A stretch of 33,965 nucleotides of DNA from the IMG/VR virus record IMGVR_UViG_3300036781_000182, positions 1-33,965 of that record; one strand, given 5' to 3'. Both the position numbers and the translations under genes were made by a program. The notes under the pieces are model-generated. The model saw only the letters and a list, made by a program, of their open reading frames with translations. It searched no databases and was not told the DNA's origin. Source of the stretch: a virus. Positions 22,121-29,906 of this stretch are shown here, in pieces; the first letter of the stretch is position 1, and the number at the start of each line of letters is the position of its first letter.

Positions 22121-22134
22121 TGCTATTTATGGGT
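22121..22134 (-). promoter_or_regulatory. Promoter-like motif CCCATAAATAGCAC before the 227-aa fibre gene
   Basis: On the minus strand AACCCATAAATAGCACC lies directly after the stop of the 371-aa gene. The core CATAAATAGCAC is identical to that before the 82-aa gene at 11541-11554. No -35 box. Confidence 0.55.
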
Positions 22135-23250
22135 TTAGGGCGTGAAGAAGATGGTGACCGCCCCATTCCCAGCCAACGAGCTGCCAGCTACGATGGTCAG
22201 GTAGATTGGGGTGTCAACCAGGTACTTCAGTCCTGGCTCAGTTGTGTAGACGCCGACGGTTGCTGGGTCGTTGTCCGTTGTATCAAGCAGCTCACCTGGA
22301 GAAGCTGTGCTACCGATTGAAAGGGTGGCGTCTGACGCCAAGCCCGTGAAGATGGTGAGTTGGACCGCGTTGATCAGCTTTCCAGCTGGAACCAGCACGA
22401 TGAACTCAGGGGTGGCGTCACCGTAGGCGAAGTTCATGTCCACTCGACCTGAGTTGGTCCAGACTGGCGACGTCATGTCACCGGTTGAAACCAACACCTG
22501 ACCAATCTGGCCGGTGTCAACCAGGTCTCCAACGGCCAGTGGTGCGTCAAACTGGACCGCACCAACGCCCTGCGGCAGCAGCTGAATGTTGATGTCGTCG
22601 GCTGGGCCAACGGCCTGCATGATGGAGATAGGGTCCGTGGTCTCAGGCACAAAGTCGGCGTAGAGGTACAGCGCGGCGTTGTCACCAAACAGGCCCGCGT
22701 TCGCGTGCATCTGGCCAGACGCGCTGTTGTAGGTCAGGATGGAGTCACCTGTAAGGATACCATCTTGGTTGTACTGAATGGAGCCAGTGAAACCAGCCGC
22801 ACCACCTGTCACCGGAATCAGGTCAATGTGCGTGACGCGGCCCTTGCTGTCCACAGTGATGACTGGAACCTCACTGGTGGAGCCGTAGGTGCCAGCTGTT
22901 CCAATTGGCGCCAGCGTCATGACGTTGTCACCTGGCTCGTTGGACACGTCACCGGTGAAGGCACCCTGCATGTAGATCCAAGCGGTGCCCAGCCCCAGGT
23001 AGATCTTGTTGGTGTCCGTGGCGAAGTAGATGGCTCCATTGGACGCTACACCACGTTGGAAGTCGAGTCCAATGTAGATGGTGATGGTGTCAAAGTCGGT
23101 GGTGCCGTTGATGACGTAGGAGGAGCCTGGAGGCGGCAGGTTGTTCTGGAAGTTCTGAAACCAGAACGCCCATGGCTGCGTCATCTTCTGAGTCCGAGGA
23201 TCGAAGATGTCGTAGCCAAGTGGAATCTGAGAGTTGCCAGAATTCGCCAA
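22135..23250 (-). CDS. Tail-fibre-like protein, 371 aa, TTG start
   Basis: Residues 1-60 contain an aromatic PWAFWFQNFQNNLPPPGSS segment common near the start of marine and freshwater phage fibre proteins. Residues about 60-200 form a shaft with IYFATDTNKIYLGLGTAW and SIQYNQDGILTGDS. The last 100 residues are a beta-sandwich-like domain shared with the 227-aa protein. The start is TTG, with AAGGTG seven bases before it and the upstream stop directly ahead; no ATG is suitably placed. Confidence 0.75.
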   Translation of the reverse strand: MANSGNSQIPLGYDIFDPRTQKMTQPWAFWFQNFQNNLPPPGSSYVINGTTDFDTITIYIGLDFQRGVASNGAIYFATDTNKIYLGLGTAWIYMQGAFTGDVSNEPGDNVMTLAPIGTAGTYGSTSEVPVITVDSKGRVTHIDLIPVTGGAAGFTGSIQYNQDGILTGDSILTYNSASGQMHANAGLFGDNAALYLYADFVPETTDPISIMQAVGPADDINIQLLPQGVGAVQFDAPLAVGDLVDTGQIGQVLVSTGDMTSPVWTNSGRVDMNFAYGDATPEFIVLVPAGKLINAVQLTIFTGLASDATLSIGSTASPGELLDTTDNDPATVGVYTTEPGLKYLVDTPIYLTIVAGSSLAGNGAVTIFFTP

Positions 23251-23252
23251 GA

Positions 23253-23540
23253 TTATTCACCTTGTCCAATGTTGTCGAACTGCACCAGTGGGTTACCGTC
23301 TGCATCCGTAAGCACCAAGTTGTACAGTGAACCCCCATCCAGCCAAATTGCGGTGCCGGCACGGCCGTTGGCGTTCAAGATGATTGGGTTGGGGTTCTCA
23401 ACGCTGCGGTCACGATCGGCGTAGGTGGTCGTGGGCTCAGTGCTACCAGCGTAGTACTGCCAGATCTGGCCACCAGCCAGCGGGAATCCAGATTGATCCG
23501 AGTAACTTGCTTCATTGAAAACTGGAGAGATGATAGACAT
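23253..23540 (-). CDS. Short tail-fibre head-domain protein, 95 aa
   Basis: The whole protein is a copy of the N-terminal module of the 340-aa fibre upstream: SPVFNEASYSDQSGFPLAGG, then IWQYYAGSTEPTTTY, NPIILNANGRA.TAIWL and VLTDADGNPLVQFDNI. This module is typical of tail-fibre attachment or collar-like domains of short-tailed phages. Here it ends right after the module, so it may be a stand-alone adaptor that connects the 371-aa fibre encoded next. Confidence 0.8.
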   Translation of the reverse strand: MSIISPVFNEASYSDQSGFPLAGGQIWQYYAGSTEPTTTYADRDRSVENPNPIILNANGRAGTAIWLDGGSLYNLVLTDADGNPLVQFDNIGQGE

Positions 23541-23542
23541 AG

Positions 23543-24565
23543 TTAATATCCAATTGCGGACCAGTAGTTGTTACCTGGTCCACCGGTTGAGTGATAGCAC
23601 GCGGCACGGCACACAAACATGCCCGTCTTCGTCAGTGCACGAATTTGTCCAAGGTTGTCCGCGGTGCGGACATCATCTCCATCGTAGTTGCAGGTTGCAA
23701 AGCCGGCGAAGATGGCAGTTGTAAACGGAATAGGGAAAGTTACGTGAATCTCCGTGTCTTGCGTGATGACCCCAGTTTGACCCCATTGGAAGATGAGACC
23801 AGATGGAAGCATAAAGTAGCCGTTGTTGGCCAAGAGCGCGGAGCCTCCACCTCCAGCAACTGCGGCATGCACGAAGGCCGTGGTGGCCAAGGTGGTAGAG
23901 TTGTCGGTGGTGGTTGCGGTAGGTGCAGTTGGCACACCAGTGAAGGCGGGTGAGGCCAGTGGCGCGTAACCCACGTCATTTGGGAACGTAGAGACTGGCC
24001 AGGTATCTGGTGTGAAGAGCGTGTTGGTTGCACCCGCGTTGTTGGTACCCCAGACGTCAGCTGGCACGGTGCCCGCTTCAGTGGTGGAGAACGTCATGAT
24101 GCCACCAGAATCGGTGCCACCGTCCCTCAGGTGCTGAGCATTGTTCGCGTTGTTGGCGGTAGCTGCGATACCCACCGCCACAGTTGAAGCCGTGTAAGCC
24201 GCGCTGGTGATGCCGTCGTTGGTGCCGTAGATGTAGGTTGGGGTGCCGGAAGTTGGGTCAAAGGAGAGCCCAGACGAGGTCACGTTGTCGTATTGAACCA
24301 ACGGGTTGCCAAGTGCGTCCGTCAGCACCAGGTGGTAGGACAGGTTCTCTGACAGCCAGATGCCAGTCTGCATACGACCAGAGGCGTCAAGGACTAGCGG
24401 GTTGCTATTTTCAACATCGCCTGAGCTATCCGTGTAGGTGATCTGTTGAACGGAATCTGATCCGGCCTGATACTGCCAGATCTGGCCACCAGCCAGCGGA
24501 AATCCGGATTGGTCTGCGTAGGAGGCCTCGTTAAAAACGGGGCTAAGATTGACTGCTTCACTCAT
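23543..24565 (-). CDS. Tail fibre with attachment module and gp53-like tip, 340 aa
   Basis: Residues 1-95 are the attachment module (SPVFNEASYADQSGFPLAGG onward). Residues about 96-245 are a shaft with repeated TAxT/ATTAFV patterns (TDNSTTLATTAFVHAAV is a common fibre landmark). Residues about 250-340 match the gp53-like fibre tip: FMLPSGLIFQWGQTG, then FPIPFTTAIFAG and YWSAIGY at the end. AAGGTAAC precedes the ATG. It is the first gene of the fibre block and probably a receptor-binding fibre. Confidence 0.85.
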   Translation of the reverse strand: MSEAVNLSPVFNEASYADQSGFPLAGGQIWQYQAGSDSVQQITYTDSSGDVENSNPLVLDASGRMQTGIWLSENLSYHLVLTDALGNPLVQYDNVTSSGLSFDPTSGTPTYIYGTNDGITSAAYTASTVAVGIAATANNANNAQHLRDGGTDSGGIMTFSTTEAGTVPADVWGTNNAGATNTLFTPDTWPVSTFPNDVGYAPLASPAFTGVPTAPTATTTDNSTTLATTAFVHAAVAGGGGSALLANNGYFMLPSGLIFQWGQTGVITQDTEIHVTFPIPFTTAIFAGFATCNYDGDDVRTADNLGQIRALTKTGMFVCRAACYHSTGGPGNNYWSAIGY

Positions 24566-24625
24566 TTGTTACCTTATCTGTGACCACCGTTACACCGGTA
24601 GTATGTACGTCCTGTCGGATAGATG

Positions 24626-24631
24626 TATAAT
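24626..24631 (+). promoter_or_regulatory. TATAAT -10 box before the orphan membrane gene
   Basis: A perfect TATAAT lies 24 bases before the ATG on the plus strand, inside the otherwise minus-strand late arm. A -35 is not obvious. It suggests that this gene is expressed by host polymerase independently of the late genes. Confidence 0.55.
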
Positions 24632-24654
24632 TGACTCAACAACGGAGAAACACC

Positions 24655-24996
24655 ATGCACCTTCTTGTAGCCGCTCTTCTCTTCATGTTCTTTATGCACA
24701 AGTGGCCAAAGAGAACAATCTTGACCATCTACTACCTTTTCCTAACTTGGGTGTTCCTCGGTTGGTTCGTAACTGGCGCTCATAAGGAAGAGTTCTACTT
24801 CGTGGCAATAGCCGCTATCCCCATGATCGTTGGTCTTGTCATTGTTCCATTCTGGCGCTTTTGCGGTGCTGAAATAATGCGCCGTGAGCCACCAGTCGCT
24901 AAGAAACCACGTTCACGTGTTATCACGGTCATTGGGATCACGTTGATTGTCCTGCTGATCTCTCCATTGTTCCTTGCTCCACTTCTTGGCTGGTGA
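24655..24996 (+). CDS. Orphan membrane protein (moron candidate), 113 aa
   Basis: I do not recognise a family. The protein is very hydrophobic with three to four transmembrane helices (about residues 3-14, 22-40, 48-67 and 88-110) and a basic loop RREPPVAKKPRSR. I chose the ATG at 24655, with CGGAGA before it, not one eight codons earlier that sits within the -10 region. It lies alone on the plus strand, convergent to the ejection genes, with its own TATAAT promoter. Such cargo genes often change the host envelope or block superinfection; that is inference. Confidence 0.7.
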   Translation: MHLLVAALLFMFFMHKWPKRTILTIYYLFLTWVFLGWFVTGAHKEEFYFVAIAAIPMIVGLVIVPFWRFCGAEIMRREPPVAKKPRSRVITVIGITLIVLLISPLFLAPLLGW

Positions 24997-26394
24997 TCAT
25001 TTGTCAGGTGTGAACTGACTTTCGTCAAGCTGTGATACAGGCGGCCTTGCTTTCAGTGAGGCCGCATATTGGTATCCGAGTGCCACCTTCTTGTCTGGAT
25101 CAGGCTCAGCGTCAAAAGCAGCCAGGTACTGATCGTAGGTCATAGGATTAACCACCCTTGAGGTCGTCTCAACTGCGCCTGGGATTGTTGCTCCTGCGGC
25201 TGCCTGGCTGGTTGAAGATACAGCTTCAAATGGCACCTTAGCAGCTACATTTTGAGCTGCTGTTTTGCTGTAATCCGCCACAGCATCGCGAATTCGCGCT
25301 GGCGCGGCTGCAAGACTGCCAAGTCCCTTAGAAGCCAATACAGTGCCTTGCACGATCTCCGGCAGAGTAGTTTGTCCGACTGCGCTTACAACTTGGCCGC
25401 TCTTTCCAGCAAGTTCAGCTGGAAGACCACGTACAGGGTTGCGAGCAAATTCTTGAAGTTCATCTGCTGTCATGGTAGCGGTGCGCTTTGCCATGCTAGA
25501 AGCACCAGCTGCACTAGTGCTTAGCATCTTGGCTGTCGAAGTTGCGCCGTTGGCCGCCGCTTCCGCAGCTTGTTCACCAAATTGCGTGGCAAGATTCTCA
25601 TAACGCTGCTTCATTGCAGAGCGGATCCAAGCCTGTTGCGCCGCTGGAAGAACTTTTCCTGCTGCGCCAAGCACACCACCAATGGTGCCACCAATTGCAG
25701 CATCTTCAGTTGCAGTACCATAGGTGCGTGGGTCAGTTGGATCAAGTTTTTGATTCAAGCCGTTCATGGCACCGATTGCAGCACCAGTTCCAGCCATGGC
25801 CGCCAAAGAAGTACCACCAGTGCCAAGCGCAAGGGCTCCACCACCAACGAGCTGTCCACCGTTCCAGAGCCAAGGATGCTGTTCAGCAAGCTGAGCGTTC
25901 TTCATGCGGACCTTGGCCAAGTTCGCTGAAAAGTCATTCTGTGGACCACCGTTACCAGTCAGGTAGTTTTCAAGTTCATTGTAGCCTGCACCAACATATT
26001 GGTCAAGACCTGCAGTCGCTCCATGGACAAAACCGCGACCTGCAATCGCCGCCTTGTCGAGTACATCAAGGTTCTCCTCTGCCGGTGCGGCCTGAGGCTG
26101 TGTAGCGTCCTCAACAAATTGGCTCTCATCAAATGGAGCCGGTGTGCCTGCGGCTGCAACAGGCGGCACCTGCACACCATGACGTGCAAGCTCACGCGAC
26201 AGCGCGGCATAGTCACCAAGTAGGCGACCACGCTTGATGGGATCCGTTTCACCAGACAGCTGAGCTTGCAGCTTGCTGAACTCGTCATTGAGAATCGAGA
26301 GTTGGCCGGAGTTGTTGGGCGCCAGACCGGTCACCCTCGACTTAGTCGCAGGTTCAGGGTCTGGAATGAACAATGATTCGTCGAGATCGGCCAT
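24997..26394 (-). CDS. Internal virion / DNA ejection protein candidate, 465 aa
   Basis: The protein has an acidic N-terminal region, a central Gly/Ala-rich hydrophobic stretch (about residues 180-215, GGQLVGGGALALGTGGTSLAAM and on) that could insert in a membrane, and helical Ala-rich parts. The motif DES(L/Q)F occurs three times: at 5-9, 89-93 and 457-461. Large Ala/Gly/Gln-rich proteins in this place of P22-like genomes are ejected with the DNA. It overlaps the stop of the preceding gene (TAATG). No peptidase or lytic domain is recognised. Confidence 0.7.
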   Translation of the reverse strand: MADLDESLFIPDPEPATKSRVTGLAPNNSGQLSILNDEFSKLQAQLSGETDPIKRGRLLGDYAALSRELARHGVQVPPVAAAGTPAPFDESQFVEDATQPQAAPAEENLDVLDKAAIAGRGFVHGATAGLDQYVGAGYNELENYLTGNGGPQNDFSANLAKVRMKNAQLAEQHPWLWNGGQLVGGGALALGTGGTSLAAMAGTGAAIGAMNGLNQKLDPTDPRTYGTATEDAAIGGTIGGVLGAAGKVLPAAQQAWIRSAMKQRYENLATQFGEQAAEAAANGATSTAKMLSTSAAGASSMAKRTATMTADELQEFARNPVRGLPAELAGKSGQVVSAVGQTTLPEIVQGTVLASKGLGSLAAAPARIRDAVADYSKTAAQNVAAKVPFEAVSSTSQAAAGATIPGAVETTSRVVNPMTYDQYLAAFDAEPDPDKKVALGYQYAASLKARPPVSQLDESQFTPDK

Positions 26395-27785
26395 TATTGA
26401 GCTCGCGTGTACTTGCCAGAGGCAATGAACTGGTCAGCTTGGGCTGCTGGAACTGCACCAACCTTGCCATCCGACAGGCGCTTAATCTTCACCATAGCAC
26501 CTTGTGGAGCTGGAGCCGCTGGAGCACCAACTGGCGCAACAGGAGCACCTGCTGGCGCACCACCTGGAATGGAGCGTGCTGGAGCACCTGGAACCGAAGT
26601 GGTACCAGCAATCGCAGCTGAACCAGCTTGGGAGGCCTGCACGTTGACCAGGTCGGCGTTCAGCTTTGCGACAACCTGAGCAGGTGTCAGCTTAGCTGGG
26701 TCAATTGGGTCATTTGGATTCAAGTTGTTGTGAACTTGAACGGCGGTTGTCAAGGCGGCCAGCTTTGGATTAGCTGAGAGGTACTTGTTCCAACCACCAG
26801 AGATAAGCGCACCTGGAGTGGTGGCAATATCCTGTGGAAGAGTGGCCGCGGCATCAACTGCATTCTGCAGCTGCTTACCAACAACACCCTTGCTCACTGC
26901 ATCGCCAAGAGCGGAGATGCGAGTTGCGCCTGGGACAATGCCTGAAGCTGCTTCAATGCCAAGTGCTTGATCGTAGCCAGGCAGCTGGTGGGCCTTGAAC
27001 ACAGTCATACCGGTTGGCCATGGAAGACCAGCGTCACCTGCAATTCGACCTGCGGTCGTGTTGATGGTGGAGTTAGGGTCGTTCTCAGGCGCCTTTGGAT
27101 CAGGGTTGTAGGCCGCTGAAGCAAATTGGAACTGTTGATTCTTGATGTCCATCGCCTGACGCACTTGATCGGCTGGAGTCAGCGTGCCTTGAGCCATCGC
27201 CTTGACCTGCTGTGGCGTGGTGTAGACCATGTGGAAGCGTGGGTCATCACCAATCGAACCACGCATGTCAGAGAAGGCCGGGTTGTCAACGTTCACGGCC
27301 TTATTCAAGAAAGCCACACCAGCACCAGGCTCATAGTCATCAAGCGCGGCCGCAGTTGCAGCTGCAGACTTGAAGGTGTGGTCCTTGAAGGACTGCGCGG
27401 CGTCCGCCGTGTCAACGGCATCGTGTGCGGCCAAGGTGGACTGCTTGAAGTACTGAATGGCGTCGTCACCGTACCCTGCACCAGCCAACTGAGCTGGAAT
27501 GGCGGTGGTGTTCACGGTCTGTGAGCCGTCAGCGTTGACCTTGGTGTTGGCCTTGAAGATGTTAGCGATGTCCTGCTGCTTCTTCGCGGCAAACTGCGCT
27601 TGCTGTGCAGCCGCTACCACACGTGGGTTATCAGCCAAGGTGTTCGCGGTGTTCGCCTTGGTGTTTTCAATGGAGGCCTGCGCTTGTTGTTGCTGGAGGC
27701 CAAGCATCGCGAGCCCAGCGTACTTGCTGAGGTCGGGAGCCTGTGGGACATTTGCCCTGAGGGAGATCGTTGGATCCAAAGCCAT
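26394..27785 (-). CDS. Internal virion / DNA ejection protein candidate, 463 aa
   Basis: An Ala/Gln/Asn-rich, mostly helical protein. The N-terminal part has a long Gln/Ala helix (LAMLGLQQQQAQASIENTKA, then VVAAAQQAQFAAKKQQDI) and the C-terminus an Ala/Pro/Gly-rich linker (about 400-435) followed by a short VKIKRLSDGKVGAVPAAQAD segment that looks like a small SH3-like or phage-tail strand pair. AAGGATAG precedes the ATG. It is the second of three adjacent ejection-type genes. Confidence 0.7.
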   Translation of the reverse strand: MALDPTISLRANVPQAPDLSKYAGLAMLGLQQQQAQASIENTKANTANTLADNPRVVAAAQQAQFAAKKQQDIANIFKANTKVNADGSQTVNTTAIPAQLAGAGYGDDAIQYFKQSTLAAHDAVDTADAAQSFKDHTFKSAAATAAALDDYEPGAGVAFLNKAVNVDNPAFSDMRGSIGDDPRFHMVYTTPQQVKAMAQGTLTPADQVRQAMDIKNQQFQFASAAYNPDPKAPENDPNSTINTTAGRIAGDAGLPWPTGMTVFKAHQLPGYDQALGIEAASGIVPGATRISALGDAVSKGVVGKQLQNAVDAAATLPQDIATTPGALISGGWNKYLSANPKLAALTTAVQVHNNLNPNDPIDPAKLTPAQVVAKLNADLVNVQASQAGSAAIAGTTSVPGAPARSIPGGAPAGAPVAPVGAPAAPAPQGAMVKIKRLSDGKVGAVPAAQADQFIASGKYTRAQ

Positions 27786-27794
27786 GTTCTATCC

Positions 27795-28880
27795 TTAAGT
27801 TGGGCCGTAGCCTTCACCGTACGCCACACTTGGGTCCGATGAGCCGTAGTACAGCTCGTTGGTTCCAGTAGACGCTGGGGTGGAAGGCTTAAACTGATTC
27901 ATGTACTGGTACTGGGCCGCGGTGTTTCCAAGACCAGAGAGCGCACCAGAGTAGGCGTTGGCGGAACCAACTTGACCAGCTGCGGAAGCTGCGGCTCCAG
28001 AGGTGGTATAGTTGTTGGCCGCGGAGGTGCCAGCTGTCAGGTTGTTGCTGATCTGCGAGGCCGTGGACAGGCCGTTGGCCGCTTGACCAGCTTGCGTTGC
28101 TTGACCGATACCAGCTAGGTTCTGCAGACCTGACACGATGAATTGGTTGTTCGCCATGTTGCGGTTGTAGGCGTTCTGGTACTCTTGAGATGCAGCACCC
28201 TGCGAGTAGTTGACGATGTCCTTCAAATTCTGGCCAGATCCGGTCAAGCCCCGGGCTGCGGCGGAAGCCGCCAGCGCCTGGTTGCCTTGGTCAAGGCGCC
28301 ACTGATAGGACGGGTCAATAGACAGGTCAGTTGCCGTAAACGGCTTGGTGAACTGTCCAGCACCTACCGCACCAGCCGCCGTGGACATCTGCTGATCAGA
28401 GGCCCCGTAGTTGGTCTGGTCAATCATGCCAGAAAGACCACCGGTGCCAGTTGTTCCTGTTCCAGTGCCACCAGCCGTTGGTGTTCCAATCGAACCAGGA
28501 ACCACGCCATATTGACCAGTGGCTGGGTTGTAGCCGTTGTTGGTCGAGATGGCTGGAGTTGTAGTCGCACCACCTTGAATGGTGCGCTTGGTACCGTCAG
28601 TAGAGGTGGTAGGGTAACCACCAGCGCCGTACAGTCCAAAGCCGTTCTGAAGCGCGGCCAGCGCACTACCACCAGCCTGAAGGTATGGAGAGGCGTTCTG
28701 CTGCGTTTTGTTGTAGATGTCAGCGGAGAGTTGGTTGCCCTCCTTCGTAGCTTCCAGCTGGTTGGCTGAAGCCTGCGTTGCTGCATCTGCTTGGGTGTTG
28801 GCCGCGCTCTTAGCCGCGTTGCCTGAGATTACCGCGCCACCAATAGCGCCTACGGCTGCTGCCGCAATACCCCAAGGCAT
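27795..28880 (-). CDS. DNA ejection protein (P22 gp7-like) candidate, 361 aa
   Basis: The start MPWGIAAAAVGAIGGAVISG is a hydrophobic, Ala/Gly-rich segment followed by a helical Ala/Gln region and an SPYLQAGGSALAAL segment, a typical pattern of ejection proteins annotated near P22 gp7. The middle is Gly/Thr/Asn-rich. The ATG overlaps the stop of a 15-codon leader reading frame (TGATG) that has the better ribosome site, so translation is probably coupled. It is the first of the three ejection-type genes. Confidence 0.75.
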   Translation of the reverse strand: MPWGIAAAAVGAIGGAVISGNAAKSAANTQADAATQASANQLEATKEGNQLSADIYNKTQQNASPYLQAGGSALAALQNGFGLYGAGGYPTTSTDGTKRTIQGGATTTPAISTNNGYNPATGQYGVVPGSIGTPTAGGTGTGTTGTGGLSGMIDQTNYGASDQQMSTAAGAVGAGQFTKPFTATDLSIDPSYQWRLDQGNQALAASAAARGLTGSGQNLKDIVNYSQGAASQEYQNAYNRNMANNQFIVSGLQNLAGIGQATQAGQAANGLSTASQISNNLTAGTSAANNYTTSGAAASAAGQVGSANAYSGALSGLGNTAAQYQYMNQFKPSTPASTGTNELYYGSSDPSVAYGEGYGPT

Positions 28881-28927
28881 CAGCTTACTGAAGAGATCAT
28901 CTTCAGTCCTCGTAGTTGGTTGTTCAT
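28880..28927 (-). CDS. 15-codon leader peptide coupled to the ejection gene
   Basis: AAAGGA lies six bases before an ATG that opens MNNQLRGLKMISSVS and stops in a TGATG overlap with the ejection protein start, which has no ribosome site of its own. I read it as a translational-coupling leader. The mRNA would start about 30 bases upstream if the TAAATA motif is the promoter. Confidence 0.5.
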   Translation of the reverse strand: MNNQLRGLKMISSVS

Positions 28928-28952
28928 TTCAGTTCCTTTGATAGAATCGATT

Positions 28953-28964
28953 CCATATTTATGG
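28953..28964 (-). promoter_or_regulatory. Motif CCATAAATATGG before the ejection genes
   Basis: On the minus strand CCACCATAAATATGGAATCG lies 30 bases before the leader peptide. CCATA-AA-TATGG is also a near-perfect palindrome, so it may be an operator as well. The promoter-like CATAAATA core is shared with other elements. Confidence 0.45.
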
Positions 28965-28972
28965 TGGAACCT

Positions 28973-29368
28973 ATGGAAGATGCACTCAAGAAGTATTTAT
29001 CCCACAAATCGCGTGTAGAGCAAGCAGAATTGCATGGTAAGACAGATCGTGCAGGCAATGTGGTCAAATTCCTATTGAGTTTTGACCAATGGATGTTGAT
29101 CTGGGAAGAATCTGGTCACTGGGACCAGCGTGGTAGACGAAAGGGCCAATTCGTCATGTCGAGAAAAGACGATCTTGGCAACTATGAGCCAGGCAATGTG
29201 TTTATCCAAACTGGGCAGCAAAATGCGCAAGACGCCAAGTTTTGGAGCAACGCAACTACTGGCATGAAATGGTTCTATGACCCGGTGTCACTGAAACAGC
29301 GCCGTGCCTTTGTTGCTCCCGAAGGGTTTGTGCCTGGCCGAGAGCCTCGTCACATCGGAAGCAGATGA
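28973..29368 (+). CDS. HNH / intron-endonuclease-like protein, 131 aa
   Basis: The central segment LSFDQWMLIWEESGHWDQRG, then FVMSRKDDLGNYEPGNVFIQ and an Asn-rich helix, is a widespread phage module usually annotated as HNH- or homing-endonuclease-like. The end GMKWFYDP..., EGFVPGR resembles the terminal part of NUMOD3-type proteins. No complete HNH catalytic triad is visible, so nuclease activity is uncertain. It is on the plus strand against the late arm and overlaps the 3' end of the hydroxylase gene. I chose ATG 28973, as GGTGGAAC precedes it; 28961 is an alternative. Confidence 0.65.
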   Translation: MEDALKKYLSHKSRVEQAELHGKTDRAGNVVKFLLSFDQWMLIWEESGHWDQRGRRKGQFVMSRKDDLGNYEPGNVFIQTGQQNAQDAKFWSNATTGMKWFYDPVSLKQRRAFVAPEGFVPGREPRHIGSR

Positions 29369-29906
29369 TCAGCGTCATGCGGTCATGTTCAGTCTGATTT
29401 GTGACCCAGTGTTCGTGCCAGTTGTCAAAGTACCACACATCGCCAGGAGCTGGCTCAACTGAAAGTTCTTCAACACAGAAAAATTGTCCAGGGGCTGAGG
29501 TGATGGACACCGCAACCTTCTCAAAGTGATCAGCGTGCCAGGAGCCTTTACCACCGTCCACATGTGGATGACAGGTGGCACCGGGTGGTTGGCGCGTGAT
29601 CAGCACTCCACCAAGCTCCTTGGCCTTCAGGTGGCTCATGACCTCATCTACCAGGTCCTTCACTGGAAGAACCTTTGCAAGATCAAGCCATCGACTGATA
29701 TGTACGCCATCCGTCACTGAATCTTGGCCGGCATAGCGCACCCAGATGTCACTCAGCTCATGGTGAGGAGAATCAGGGTGAGCAGTACGTGCGGTGTTCA
29801 TGTCCCACAGATGCGGGTACCTCTCCAGTATGTCATGCAGCTTGGAAGTGTCCACCTTGAAGGGCAACAGCTCAAGCTTTTTCAATGAATTCTTCGTCGA
29901 TGTCAT
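29256..29906 (-). CDS. 2-oxoglutarate/Fe(II) hydroxylase-like protein (aspartyl/asparaginyl hydroxylase type)
   Basis: The product has a double-stranded beta-helix hydroxylase signature. HxD is in HPHVDGG (His115, Asp117 from this start), the second His is in NWHEHWVTN (His166), and the Arg binding 2-oxoglutarate follows in HDRMTLIICFR (Arg176). The place of the motifs fits the aspartyl/asparaginyl beta-hydroxylase group. The start is uncertain: ATG 29930 is also possible, and both overlap the cupin gene, without a clear ribosome site. The last about 35 residues run antisense to the HNH-like gene and lie beyond the conserved domain. Its substrate (virion or host protein) is unknown. Confidence 0.7.
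   Translation of the reverse strand: MTSTKNSLKKLELLPFKVDTSKLHDILERYPHLWDMNTARTAHPDSPHHELSDIWVRYAGQDSVTDGVHISRWLDLAKVLPVKDLVDEVMSHLKAKELGGVLITRQPPGATCHPHVDGGKGSWHADHFEKVAVSITSAPGQFFCVEELSVEPAPGDVWYFDNWHEHWVTNQTEHDRMTLIICFRCDEALGQAQTLREQQRHGAVSVTPGHRTISCQ

Noticed and set aside
16014-24593. GTAACGGT near one TATAAT promoter and its reverse complement near the other
   Set aside because: Eight bases in opposite orientation and at different spacing; chance is not excluded.
28994-28999. TATTTA near the start of the HNH-like gene
   Set aside because: It is within a coding region and explained by codons Tyr-Leu.
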